From: Merdicola sp905200315
GTDB lineage: Bacteria; Bacillota; Clostridia; TANB77; CAG-508
Assembly (NCBI GenBank): GCA_902461935.1
Contig: CABPZP010000005.1
Location: 24,312 to 88,311, forward strand
Direction of reading: 5' to 3'
DNA: 64,000 nt
Shown here: piece after piece, positions 53,848 through 62,102 of the stretch
Position numbering within the stretch: the first letter of the stretch is position 1
Layout of the letters: the number at the start of each line of letters is the position of its first letter
Made by a program: the position numbers and the translations under genes
The notes under the pieces: model-generated
The model's input: only the letters and a program-made list of their open reading frames with translations
What the model was told of the DNA's origin: nothing
Databases searched by the model: none

Positions 53848-55272
53848 ATGGAAGGAGCTCGATTAAAGAATTACGCTGATATTATGTCTTATAACAAAGA
53901 AGTTACGGGATCTTGCAATCTTGCTGTTATCAAATATGATGATGGACTAACTATTAAGGGAATTGTAGACTGTGGTTTATTTCAGGAACGGGAATATGCA
54001 GATTTAAATAAAAAACTTCCGTTTAATGCAAATGAACTCGATTTTGTTTTAGTCACACATAATCATGTAGACCATACAGGTAGATTGCCTTTCTTAATTA
54101 AAAAAGGTTATACCAAAAATATTTACATGACATATGTAACTGAAAACCTTATTTCACTTGCTATGGAAGATAGTTTAAAAGTATTGAAAAATCTTGCTAA
54201 GAGAAACAATGAAGAACCTTTGTATTCCATGCAAGATAAAGATACTATGCTTAGTAATATAATTGGCTGTAAATTCAATCGTGAAGTTTGGGTTAATCCG
54301 TATGTGAAAGTAACATTCCTCAGTAATGGTCATTTACCAGGGGCAGCTTTAATTCTTGTTCAGGCAATACGGGAAGGATATGAAGATATTAATATTCTAT
54401 TTACTGGCGATTATAATTCGAAAAATATGTTTTTCGATGTTGAACCAGTTCCTGAATATATCAAAAAATTACCGCTTACAGTTGTTCAAGAATCAACATA
54501 TGGAAATATGGACTCAAGTCAAATAGAAGAATGTTTTGAAAGAAATGTTCTCGAAGCCGTATCTGAAAACAAGAGTATTGTTATTCCTGTTTTTTCTCTT
54601 GGCAGAGCACAAGAAATTTTGCACATTTTAAGTGAATGGCAGAAAAATAACAAGCTTTCAACTAAGGTACCTATCTATTTTGATGGTAAGTTAGCAATAC
54701 GGTATACTGATTTGTTTTTAAGAGGTTCAATTCAAATTAAAGAAAGAATACGGAACTCTCTTATTCCTAAAAATCTTAAGTATGTTGAAGATAAACAAAT
54801 GAGAATGAGATTATTGGAAGACAGTAAAGAAAGCAAAATAATTTTAACTACTTCTGGTATGGGAACTTATGGACCCGCTCAAACTTATTTACCAAGATAT
54901 TTAGGTAGAGAAGATTGTTTAATCCAGTTTACTGGATATACTGCGGAAGGAACACTAGGAGAGCGCATTAAGAGTGCTGAAATTGGAGATATTATTAATA
55001 TTGCAGGAGTTTTAGTTGAGAAGAAAGCTAGAGTTGAATATACAACAGAGTTTTCAGCTCATGCTAAAGCAGATGAAATGATTAATTTTTTAAATCAATT
55101 TACCAATTTAAGATTAGTACTTGTAAATCATGGTGAAACTCAAGTAAAAAATGAGTTTGCAAAAAGAATTATGAAAAGTGTTAACACAAAAGCAACAGGA
55201 ATCCTTGGAGAGCAGTTCTTTAGAATTGATCCATATGGATTTGTAAAATCAATGAATACTAAATTCAACTAA
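53848..55272 (+). CDS. Beta-CASP metallo-beta-lactamase-fold RNase
   Basis: This 474-residue nuclease of the MBL/beta-CASP group (RNase J/CPSF-like) has an MBL metal site HNHVDHTGRLPFL (~72-84), SNGHLPGAA, FTGDYNSKN, and the beta-CASP motifs VQESTYGN, PVFSLGRAQE and TTSGMGTYGPA, ending SAHAKADEMI with the last metal-binding His. It probably processes RNA. It lacks the extra C-terminal domain of RNase J. GGAG is the ribosome site. Codon use differs from neighbours (more CGG, CTT, GGA mixtures), which may mark transfer together with the next gene. Confidence 0.85.
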   Translation: MEGARLKNYADIMSYNKEVTGSCNLAVIKYDDGLTIKGIVDCGLFQEREYADLNKKLPFNANELDFVLVTHNHVDHTGRLPFLIKKGYTKNIYMTYVTENLISLAMEDSLKVLKNLAKRNNEEPLYSMQDKDTMLSNIIGCKFNREVWVNPYVKVTFLSNGHLPGAALILVQAIREGYEDINILFTGDYNSKNMFFDVEPVPEYIKKLPLTVVQESTYGNMDSSQIEECFERNVLEAVSENKSIVIPVFSLGRAQEILHILSEWQKNNKLSTKVPIYFDGKLAIRYTDLFLRGSIQIKERIRNSLIPKNLKYVEDKQMRMRLLEDSKESKIILTTSGMGTYGPAQTYLPRYLGREDCLIQFTGYTAEGTLGERIKSAEIGDIINIAGVLVEKKARVEYTTEFSAHAKADEMINFLNQFTNLRLVLVNHGETQVKNEFAKRIMKSVNTKATGILGEQFFRIDPYGFVKSMNTKFN

Positions 55273-55290
55273 TAAAAATATTTACGAACT

Positions 55291-55317
55291 AGAGGGGCAT
55301 ATTATGCCTCTCTTTTT
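55291..55317 (+). terminator. Terminator of the beta-CASP gene
   Basis: AGAGGGGCAT pairs with ATGCCTCTCT (one G-T) around ATT, followed by TTTTT. Confidence 0.85.
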
Positions 55318-55320
55318 ATG

Positions 55321-55349
55321 TTGACATAATTGAATAAAAATGATAAAAT
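55321..55349 (+). promoter_or_regulatory. Promoter of the AAA-M41 gene
   Basis: TTGACA at 55321-55326 and TAAAAT at 55344-55349 have a 17-base spacer and an extended -10 (TGA). Confidence 0.85.
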
Positions 55350-55392
55350 ATTCTCGAAACTTTTTTAAAATTACAGCAAAGGAGGGTTCATT

Positions 55393-57027
55393 ATGACGAA
55401 AAAAGATTTGAATTTTTTGGTGAAAGTTCACATTCAAAAATCAGAAGGAGATGACACAGTTATTTCTATTACATTGGGGCAGCTACATGACATAATAGTA
55501 GCACATCCATCAGGAAACATTACTTTTAAAATTGGAGATGAATTGTTATCAATTGAAAGAAGCCAAGTTATTGAAATTTATAATTTTGCTAAGCAACAGT
55601 TAATCAATGCTAAAAACACAGTTCCTGTACGGTTAAAAGATTATTTGATTGATGTATCATCAAGTAAGAAGAGTACACAGACAGAAAAAATTTCTTCAAG
55701 AGATGAGGAGATTGAAAAACTTTGGTCATGCATGTTATTAAAGAAGAAAAACAATGCAATTCTTGTTGGCGAACATGGTGTTGGAAAAACAACAATGCTT
55801 CTTGAAGTTGTTCGGCAGTTAAAAACAGGTGAAGCACCAAGCCAAATTACCTCTTGCAAAGTTATTCAGCTGAATACTTCAAAATTGCTGAAAATCAGGT
55901 CTGACTTTAGTATGAAACATGTAATATCAGCAATTATAAAGTATTTATTGGAGAACAAAAACAATATCATACTTTATGTTGATGATTTACTTTCAATGAA
56001 GTATGACATCTATCTGGCACTGTTACTAATTATTATTTTAAAGAAACTTAATGTGAAATTTGTTGCCTCAATTACTTATGAAAACTATGAAGATTATTTT
56101 GAAAAAGATGACACTATTTGCAAATACTTAAATCCTATTTATTTGGAGGAACCAGATGTAGAAGATATTTATGATATCATTTTTAGTAGAGTCTTAAAAC
56201 TTCAAAAAAAATATGGAGTCACAATTTCAGAAGAAATGATTAATTTTTCAATTTTTACGGGATACCATCTTTCAAGTTCAAATTCAGCTAATCCTGAAAG
56301 TACCATTGATGTAATTAATTTTGCATTTGCTGATGCAAAAAGAAATAACAGCAAAGAAGTTTGTAAAAAGAATATTTTAAGATATTATTTTATTAACTTC
56401 AAGCTTGAAAAAAAGGCTGAAAATACAGAAAAAATAATAACTGCATACCATGAAGTAGGCCATTACCTTGTTACAAGGTATTCTGAAAATATTCGCTCTT
56501 ACAAAAATGCATTTGTTTCAATATTGCCTTTTGAAAATACTTTAGGATTAACGGCTTCGTATGAGGTAATTGGAAAACAATTAACATTTGACAAGGAATT
56601 CTTTATTGATGAGATTGCAGACGCACTTGGAGGCAGGGTAGGAGAGGAAATGTATACAAACAAATATAGCTCAGGAGCCCTTAGTGACTTAAACATGGCA
56701 AGTAAAATGGCAGCCCAGGTTATAATGTACTATGGCTTATCTAGTAGAGAAGATGATAAAAATAAGTGTTACATTGCTGGTGAAATGCATGAGCTTCTTA
56801 CCGATGAGATTAAAAATGAAATTAATACAGAAGTAACAGATTTAATTAAAGAAGGATATAAGAGAGCAACAAAGATAATTTATGAACATAAAGAATTACA
56901 CGAAAAAATTGTCTCAAAGCTTCTTGAAGAAGGAATTCTCATGGGATCTGAACTTGACAAAATCTGCAAAGAATTTGAAGAAAGCCAAAAAAATGAAACA
57001 TGTGAAAAAGAGGAAAACCAGAAGTAA
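55393..57027 (+). CDS. Soluble AAA ATPase fused to an M41 (FtsH-type) peptidase
   Basis: This 544-residue protein has no membrane helix. Residues ~95-300 form an AAA module like the first ATPase of Clp/Hsp100 proteins: a preceding SSRDEEIEKLWSCMLL, Walker A LVGEHGVGKTTML (~residue 134), Walker B IILYVDDLLS. Residues ~345-520 are a zinc peptidase of family M41: TAYHEVGHYLVT with HEVGH as metal site, and GALSDLNMASKMA giving the third ligand. True FtsH has its own AAA type and membrane anchors; both are missing here. I infer a regulatory soluble protease. The C-terminal tail is acidic. GGAGGG precedes the start. Codon use is like the upstream nuclease gene. Confidence 0.8.
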   Translation: MTKKDLNFLVKVHIQKSEGDDTVISITLGQLHDIIVAHPSGNITFKIGDELLSIERSQVIEIYNFAKQQLINAKNTVPVRLKDYLIDVSSSKKSTQTEKISSRDEEIEKLWSCMLLKKKNNAILVGEHGVGKTTMLLEVVRQLKTGEAPSQITSCKVIQLNTSKLLKIRSDFSMKHVISAIIKYLLENKNNIILYVDDLLSMKYDIYLALLLIIILKKLNVKFVASITYENYEDYFEKDDTICKYLNPIYLEEPDVEDIYDIIFSRVLKLQKKYGVTISEEMINFSIFTGYHLSSSNSANPESTIDVINFAFADAKRNNSKEVCKKNILRYYFINFKLEKKAENTEKIITAYHEVGHYLVTRYSENIRSYKNAFVSILPFENTLGLTASYEVIGKQLTFDKEFFIDEIADALGGRVGEEMYTNKYSSGALSDLNMASKMAAQVIMYYGLSSREDDKNKCYIAGEMHELLTDEIKNEINTEVTDLIKEGYKRATKIIYEHKELHEKIVSKLLEEGILMGSELDKICKEFEESQKNETCEKEENQK

Positions 57028-57090
57028 AATCTATTTCATCATGATGAAATAAGTATTCTTCTATAAAAGAATACTTAAAACTTTTAAACC

Positions 57091-57126
57091 AAAGGTGCAA
57101 TTAATTTTGCACCTTTTATATTTTTT
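57091..57126 (+). terminator. Terminator after the AAA-M41 gene
   Basis: AAAGGTGCAA pairs with TTGCACCTTT; a T-rich stretch follows. Two smaller hairpins (ATTTCATCATGATGAAAT at ~57034 and AAGTATTCTT / AAGAATACTT at ~57051) lie before it. Confidence 0.8.
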
Positions 57127-57243
57127 ATAAAAATTTCATAAAACTATTGACAAATAAATAAAAAATTATTTCTTTAAAAATGTTTTAATAAATTGAAAAG
57201 AGGGGATTTGAGATAAGATCCTTAGTATATTGAATATACAACA

Positions 57244-58191
57244 TTGCACAAAATCAAAGTTTTGTGCAAAAAGAGATAGTAATAAATATATAGGACCTGC
57301 ATTTTAGTCCCACCCATCAAAAATTAGCTATTCCTTGATATAAGCTATATTCAGCTATATTTATATACAATAAACTTACATTTCTTTTATATAAAAACTC
57401 CTTAAAATTGATTCTAACACTTCATTATTTTGTGTTTATTCTTGGTTGGATTTTTTTCATTATTGTAACTTAATAATTTATAAAAAATTATATAACTTTA
57501 GATTATTTTTTCAAAAATTCTTCAAATCCTTATATATCAGTATTTTGCCTTATTTTCCAAACAACAAGTTATATGTCTAAAAAATAAAAACGCCTTAAAA
57601 TTGATTCTCGTGTGTCGCTTTTTTAGCCATTTTTGAGCATTTTTAAGAAATTCCTAATTTATCAATATTTTAGTAGTTTTATATAGATTTTGCTGCAAGT
57701 CATATTATTCGTAATAAAATATTAAACATATAACTTGTTAGACTTTATATAAAAATATCTTAAAAATGATTTTAGAGTGTCTTATTATAAAATAATTATA
57801 ATAAGCTATATAATTAAATTTGTTTTGCAAATTTATAAAATTATACATTATAATTTGTAAAAAAATGTCTTATACAAATGTTCGGTTTTTAATATTTAAT
57901 GTTTGGTTTTTAAATTATAAATTTAACATTGCACAAATTTAAAATCTAAAATTCTAAAATTTAAACTAAAAATTAAAATTTTGAAATTTTAATTTTTAGT
58001 TTAAATTTTATTTTAATTATAAATTTTATTTTTATGATTTGTTCTGTAAATTTTATATAAAATTTCTTTGTGAGATTTTTCGGAATTAGTTTAGAAATTT
58101 TATTTTTTATTTAATTATTAAATCTTTATTTTTTCAAAAAATGCACCTCTCTCCTACTCTTCCTTTTTTCTGCACAAAATTGAAATATTAT
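57244..58191. repeat. AT-rich modular non-coding block I
   Basis: About 950 bases without a gene. Ordered sub-elements: a perfect hairpin TTGCACAAAA / TTTTGTGCAA (57244-57269); three copies of the core CTTAAAATTGATT (57401, 57594, 57759); a copy of AAATGTTCGGTTTTT; a large AT palindrome near 57940-58030; and a pyrimidine-rich end (58083-58191) with CACCTCTCTCCTACTC and TGCACAAAATTG. The same order recurs in block III. Confidence 0.75.
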
Positions 58192-58279
58192 CAAATTCAA
58201 CTTTTTATACTAAAAAGAAGCTGATATTTAATCAACTTCTAGTAAAAATTTATATTTAATTATTTCGGTAACTTGTAAT

Positions 58280-58747
58280 TTATCTTTCCAATTCATTTTT
58301 ACTTTTTTCAAATTCTTTTATTATTTCATCTCTAAACACATAATACACTTCTAATGGAATATTTTTATTATCAATTATTGGATAATTATTTAAATCTTCT
58401 CTAAAAATTTGACTATTAATTTTATTAATTGGTTTAGCATGTTGCATTAAATAATACCCTTCCCTATTTATTATTGCATTTTGGTAATGTAAGTACTAAT
58501 GAAATATAATAAGCATATTTATAACAGTTACCAAAACGATTTTCATTTTCAATATTTAGTATTTTCTCCAATTTTAACATCAATGACATAATCTTTTAGT
58601 TTTAATAATTCCTTTAAAAATTCTTCTTTTTCTTTTTCATTTAAATCATTTTGTGTCCACTTATTGATTCCATATTTAATTCGATAATTGTCCATATCCA
58701 GTTCTGTTGCACCAATCGATTTCAAATAATTGATTGTAACTTTTCAT
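58280..58747 (-). pseudogene. Decayed gene downstream of the type III toxin
   Basis: A ribosome site (GGGGG) and ATG at 58747 open a product that must change frame about three times: MKSYNQL, then KSIGATELDMDNYRIKYGIN, then RFGNCYKYAYYISLVLT, then INREGYYLMQHAKPIN to the stop at 58280. Joined it would be ~155 residues. The family is not recognised. It follows the toxin gene by 34 bases, so it was probably in the same transcript. Confidence 0.6.
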
Positions 58748-58781
58748 AATCCCCCTTCATACAACTTACTATTTGTTTTTG

Positions 58782-59276
58782 TTATAGAATTAAAGATTTT
58801 TCTATCTTAATATCATTTAAAAATTCTGGTAAATTAGTAAATGTAGCTATAATTCCTCTATTTGTAAGTGCAAAAATATCTCTAGTCTTTTTATCTATTT
58901 CCTCTTTTACTGCTTTAGGAACTTTAATTGATACTCCAGCTTTTTTATATTCTTGTTCTATGTATTTTTCTAAAGTAGGAAACATGTTTTGAATTAGAAA
59001 AACAGCTTTTTTTCCAGCCAAATTTCTTGCAAATACAAAGTTATTAGGTTCTATTCCTTTTTTAGTCCTAATATCATTATATAATTTTAAATACTTATCA
59101 TATTTTGAAGACATAGGTACAAACCACAATATTTCTTTATCAATTTTATCTCGAAAACAAAAATAAGTTGGTCTTTTTGTTCCAGCTTCTTTATTTTCCA
59201 TTAAATGATATTTAGGGTTGTACTTTTCAATGAATTCATCTTTTATAAAATATAATTTTTCTTCAACAATTTCCAT
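58782..59276 (-). CDS. Type III toxin, ToxN superfamily (CptN/TenpN-like) endoribonuclease
   Basis: This 164-residue protein has the pattern of type III toxins: KLYFIKDEFIEKYNPKYHLM, then TKRPTYFCFRD, WFVPMSSKYDKYLKLY, and NLAGKKAVFLIQNMFPTLE. Such toxins cut RNA and are inhibited by their own repeat RNA. The start at 59276 is set by AAGGAG on the minus strand. A longer in-frame reading would begin inside the terminator and was rejected. Upstream are a terminator, two RNA repeats and a promoter, the complete layout of a type III locus. Assignment to CptN rather than TenpN is by taxonomy and remembered sequence, not alignment. Confidence 0.85.
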   Translation of the reverse strand: MEIVEEKLYFIKDEFIEKYNPKYHLMENKEAGTKRPTYFCFRDKIDKEILWFVPMSSKYDKYLKLYNDIRTKKGIEPNNFVFARNLAGKKAVFLIQNMFPTLEKYIEQEYKKAGVSIKVPKAVKEEIDKKTRDIFALTNRGIIATFTNLPEFLNDIKIEKSLIL

Positions 59277-59291
59277 TTTGCTCCTTATATA

Positions 59292-59315
59292 ATAAAAAGG
59301 GAGTACAAAACTCCC
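59292..59315 (-). terminator. Terminator between antitoxin RNA and toxin gene
   Basis: On the minus strand GGGAGT pairs with ACTCCC around TTTGT and is followed by TTTTTATT. In type III loci a leaky terminator here sets the RNA-to-toxin ratio. Confidence 0.9.
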
Positions 59316-59420
59316 AAATTTATTCACCAGTGTATTTTCTCTTTGCCAACTGGGTGGCTGATTAATCGATTATCTAGGGTATTTTACTCTTTGCCTCCTA
59401 GTAGGCAGTGTTTATTTATA
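59316..59420 (-). ncRNA. Type III antitoxin RNA, two pseudoknot repeats
   Basis: On the minus strand two units of 48 nt run in tandem. Each has a GCC-N8-GGC hairpin, an A-rich linker AAAGAG(T)AAAATA, then a segment that pairs with the hairpin loop. Unit 1 (59406 downward): loop CTAGG with CCTAG. Unit 2 (59358 downward): loop CCAGT with ACTGG. Pairing is kept while the bases change, which supports a real pseudoknot. The 5' end is estimated from the promoter. Confidence 0.88.
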
Positions 59421-59426
59421 TAATAT

Positions 59427-59456
59427 ATTATAGCACCATATTATTTGAATTGTCAA
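59427..59456 (-). promoter_or_regulatory. Promoter of the type III locus
   Basis: On the minus strand TTGACA (59456-59451) and TATAAT (59432-59427) have an 18-base spacer and an extended -10 (TGC). Confidence 0.88.
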
Positions 59457-59689
59457 CAAATTCAAAATGATTTTCTAAAATTATTATATATAATATTATA
59501 TGATATTTATATATAAATAATGCAAATATTTTTGGTATCATTTTCTTTAAATTTTATATGTTCACTTTCATCCATATATCTATCATTTTTGTTTCATTTT
59601 ATTATCGTTTAATTGTTCAATCGTTCGATTGGATTTTTTATAATAAAATATTCAATAGATATTCTCAAAATTTTTGTAGGATTTTTTTT

Positions 59690-59795
59690 GAATTAGTTTA
59701 GAAATTTTATTTTTTTATTTAATTATTAAATCTTTATTTTTTCAAAATTGCCTCTCCCTCCTACCTTTCCTTTTTCTGTCAAAATTGAAATATTA
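59690..59795. repeat. Block end repeat (copy of 58083-58191)
   Basis: About 106 bases repeat the pyrimidine-rich end of block I: GAATTAGTTTAGAAATTTTA, then a CCTCTCCCTCCTACC stretch, then AAAATTGAAATATTAT. The two copies flank the toxin module as direct repeats. Confidence 0.85.
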
Positions 59796-59809
59796 TTATT
59801 AATCTGATA

Positions 59810-59838
59810 TTGAATTTTTAATTACTATATGTTATAAT
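59810..59838 (+). promoter_or_regulatory. Promoter of the 73-aa gene
   Basis: TTGAAT at 59810-59815 and TATAAT at 59833-59838 have a 17-base spacer. Confidence 0.75.
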
Positions 59839-59888
59839 TTTTATGTAACTTATAATTTCATATATTAGAGAAAGGATATCTATTTGCT

Positions 59889-60110
59889 ATGAAAAAATCA
59901 AAAACACTAAGTAATACTAAAGTATATCCAATTGAAGGAAAGGTTTGTCGGGCTATAATACCATTTGATGATGGATCCTCTTTAAATATTCTTTTTAAAG
60001 TAGAGAGGATGGGAGTTATTGAACCATGTACTTCAGCAGATAAATTTATTTATTCTTCGCTTTCAAAAGATATACAGAGTAGAATATATACATTGTATTC
60101 AATTTTGTAA
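59889..60110 (+). CDS. Hypothetical protein, 73 aa
   Basis: This small protein, MKKSKTLSNTKVYPIEGKVC onward, has two short beta-rich patches (RAIIPFDDGSSLNILFKVE) and a helical end (SLSKDIQSRIYTLYSIL). No family is recognised. A promoter, an AGAAAGGAT ribosome site and a strong terminator support expression as a single-gene module within the repeat array. Confidence 0.6.
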   Translation: MKKSKTLSNTKVYPIEGKVCRAIIPFDDGSSLNILFKVERMGVIEPCTSADKFIYSSLSKDIQSRIYTLYSIL

Positions 60111-60125
60111 AAAGATTTATCTGTA

Positions 60126-60175
60126 AAAAAATCCTTATAGTTTAAATGATTATTAAAACTATAAGGATTTTTTGG
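60126..60175. terminator. Terminator after the 73-aa gene
   Basis: AAAATCCTTATAGTTT pairs with AAACTATAAGGATTTT around an AT loop, with A and T tracts on both sides, so it can act on both strands. Confidence 0.88.
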
Positions 60176-60317
60176 ATTATAATTCTAGTCTTTTAAAATG
60201 TACTTCTTTTAATTTTTGAGCAAGAATCATATTATTCCGATTCATCTTTTTCACAAATTGCTTTTTCCTTCATTTTCATCGTAAAACTGTTGTTCTCATA
60301 TTCAATACTGAAATTTT

Positions 60318-60671
60318 TTAATGGATTTTTTTCAAATAATTATATATATCTTTCATTATTTCTCTATTTACAATCTCATCTACTTTATTCATTGCCAAAA
60401 TTATAGAATTTGATTCTTCTAACCTAATATATTCATCAGTCAGAAGATTATTACTATTGAAGTGAATTGAATCGCTTTCCGTTCCGAAAGCGACATAACA
60501 TTTTGCGGAATCATCAGCTGGATTTCTTACTAAACTTACTTGCCAAATCAGTAAGTTTAAGTCATCAGACGATTCGAAAACATCTAATATTCTTTGTAAA
60601 CATCGTAGTCTTTTGACTAACACCCGCCGACGTTCAATAATGCCTTCTGCTTTGCCTGTTATTTTACTCAT
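60318..60671 (-). CDS. Hypothetical protein, 117 aa
   Basis: This protein begins with a basic helix (EGIIERRRVLVKRLRCLQRI), then has a beta-rich part (LIWQVSLVRNPADDSAKCYV) and a helical end. No family is recognised. AGGAGG lies 7 bases before the ATG. Base and codon use are less AT-biased than nearby DNA. It stops after an A7 run (LKKIH); one more A would continue with NPLKNFSIEYENNSFTMKMK for ~30 residues, so the end may be frameshifted. Confidence 0.6.
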   Translation of the reverse strand: MSKITGKAEGIIERRRVLVKRLRCLQRILDVFESSDDLNLLIWQVSLVRNPADDSAKCYVAFGTESDSIHFNSNNLLTDEYIRLEESNSIILAMNKVDEIVNREIMKDIYNYLKKIH

Positions 60672-60870
60672 ACTGTTTCCTCCTTTTGATGTATTAAAGT
60701 TTTCACAATTTGCTACTTTTAATTATTTACATCTAATATTATAGCATATTTACATAATTTGCCAATACATTATGCTTAATTTAATTTCATTTATTATCTT
60801 ATATTTGTCTATACTTTTCGAAAAATTTATAGTTTATATTTTTTCTTCTTTTTTATTTTAATATAAAAAG
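60672..60870. other. AT-rich gap, nothing identified
   Basis: Apart from AT-rich sequence upstream of the minus-strand gene I see no ORF, hairpin or repeat here. Block III begins at ~60871. Confidence 0.5.
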
Positions 60871-61530
60871 TTCCAGGTATCAAAGTTTTGCGCAAAAAGG
60901 AGTAGGAGTAAAATATAGAACCATGCAAAATGGTCCTCTCTCCAAAATTTTGCTATTTCTTTATATTTCAGTATTTTGCTTAATTTTTTAGACAACAAGT
61001 TATATTACCTTTTTATAAAAACGGCTTAAAATCGATTCTCGTAAGCCGTTATTTTAGGCTTTTTAGAGATTATTTTAGTATCTGCAGATAATTATAAAAA
61101 TTGCATATATATAATTAAAATTTTTATAAACAACTTAAATTTCATCTAAATTTAATATTTAGATGAAATTTAATATTGCAATATTGTAATTGGCTTAAAA
61201 TTGATTTTCGCAAGTTTAAATTATAATAATTAAAATATATACAAATCTAAAACCAAACATTAAAATTTGTAATTAACAAATGTTCGTTTAAAAAAATTCT
61301 ATAAATTTAAAATATTTAATTTATAATTTTATAAATTTTTAAATTTCAAATACAATATTTTTTTAGTTTTATTTTTTTATCTTAAAAATTTTTTATTATA
61401 AATCTGAAGTGAATTTTATTTTGTAAAAACTTTGCACAAAATTTTTCTGCATATTTTGCTATAAATATTTATATTAAATATAAATCTACAGCATCAAAAA
61501 TAGTACTATCCCCCCTACTCTACTGATTTT
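60871..61530. repeat. AT-rich modular non-coding block III
   Basis: Same order as block I: ATCAAAGTTTTGCGCAAAAA (60879-60898); core motif copies at 61025 and 61194, the first inside a perfect stem AACGGCTTA / TAAGCCGTT (61020-61050); a perfect hairpin around TTTCATCTAAAT (61140-61168); ACAAATGTTCG; AT-rich palindromes; and a pyrimidine-rich end CCCCCCTACTCTACTG. Bases ~60995-61235 match ~63768-64000 closely. Confidence 0.75.
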
Positions 61531-62055
61531 TTAGAATTCATATTTTTTTATTTCACAATTTTTTAATCCTCTATCTAAGAACAAACCATTTTTTATACCT
61601 TCAAAATAACCATTAAATGCTTTTGATACTCCACTATGAGCTACTACTAGAACATTTTTATAGTCTTTTATTTTTAATTTATCTAAAAAGTTATATATTC
61701 TTTTAAAGAATTCTTGTATATTTTCACTTGTTCCATATTGTATTTCAGTATAATAGTTCCAGTATTCGTCTCTATTTGTTACATCTAGAGATTGTCCAGA
61801 CAAACTACCGGGATTTCTTTCTTCTAATCTATTATCAATAAGTATTTCTTTTTCTTTAACATTTATAATTTTAGCTGTATGCTTTGCTCTAATTAAAGGA
61901 GAGCAAATTATAATATCATAATCAATTGTTTTTATTTTTTCTCTTAATTCTTCAGCCTGTTTTATACCTTTTTTAGTTAAATCTTCATTTTCATTATTAT
62001 ATTGTTTTAATGCGTTATGTGGGACTTCTCCATGTCTTATTATATATACTTTCAT
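61531..62055 (-). CDS. Histidine phosphatase family protein
   Basis: This 174-residue branch-1 histidine phosphatase has the phosphohistidine motif IIRHGEVPHN (H8), CSPLIRAKHTAKII, a Glu in LEERNPGSLSG, and the second His in VLVVAHSGVSKAF. It resembles small phosphoglycerate-mutase-like phosphatases; the substrate is unknown. AGGAG precedes the start on the minus strand. The gene follows RhuM-Fic by 47 bases, probably in one operon. Confidence 0.88.
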   Translation of the reverse strand: MKVYIIRHGEVPHNALKQYNNENEDLTKKGIKQAEELREKIKTIDYDIIICSPLIRAKHTAKIINVKEKEILIDNRLEERNPGSLSGQSLDVTNRDEYWNYYTEIQYGTSENIQEFFKRIYNFLDKLKIKDYKNVLVVAHSGVSKAFNGYFEGIKNGLFLDRGLKNCEIKKYEF

Positions 62056-62102
62056 TATATTTCACTCCTATTTATAAATTATCAAATTGTTTACCTCCAA
62101 TT

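Noticed and set aside
59277..59327. N-terminal extension of the type III toxin
   Set aside because: It would translate through the terminator and part of the second antitoxin repeat; the ATG at 59276 has a good ribosome site.
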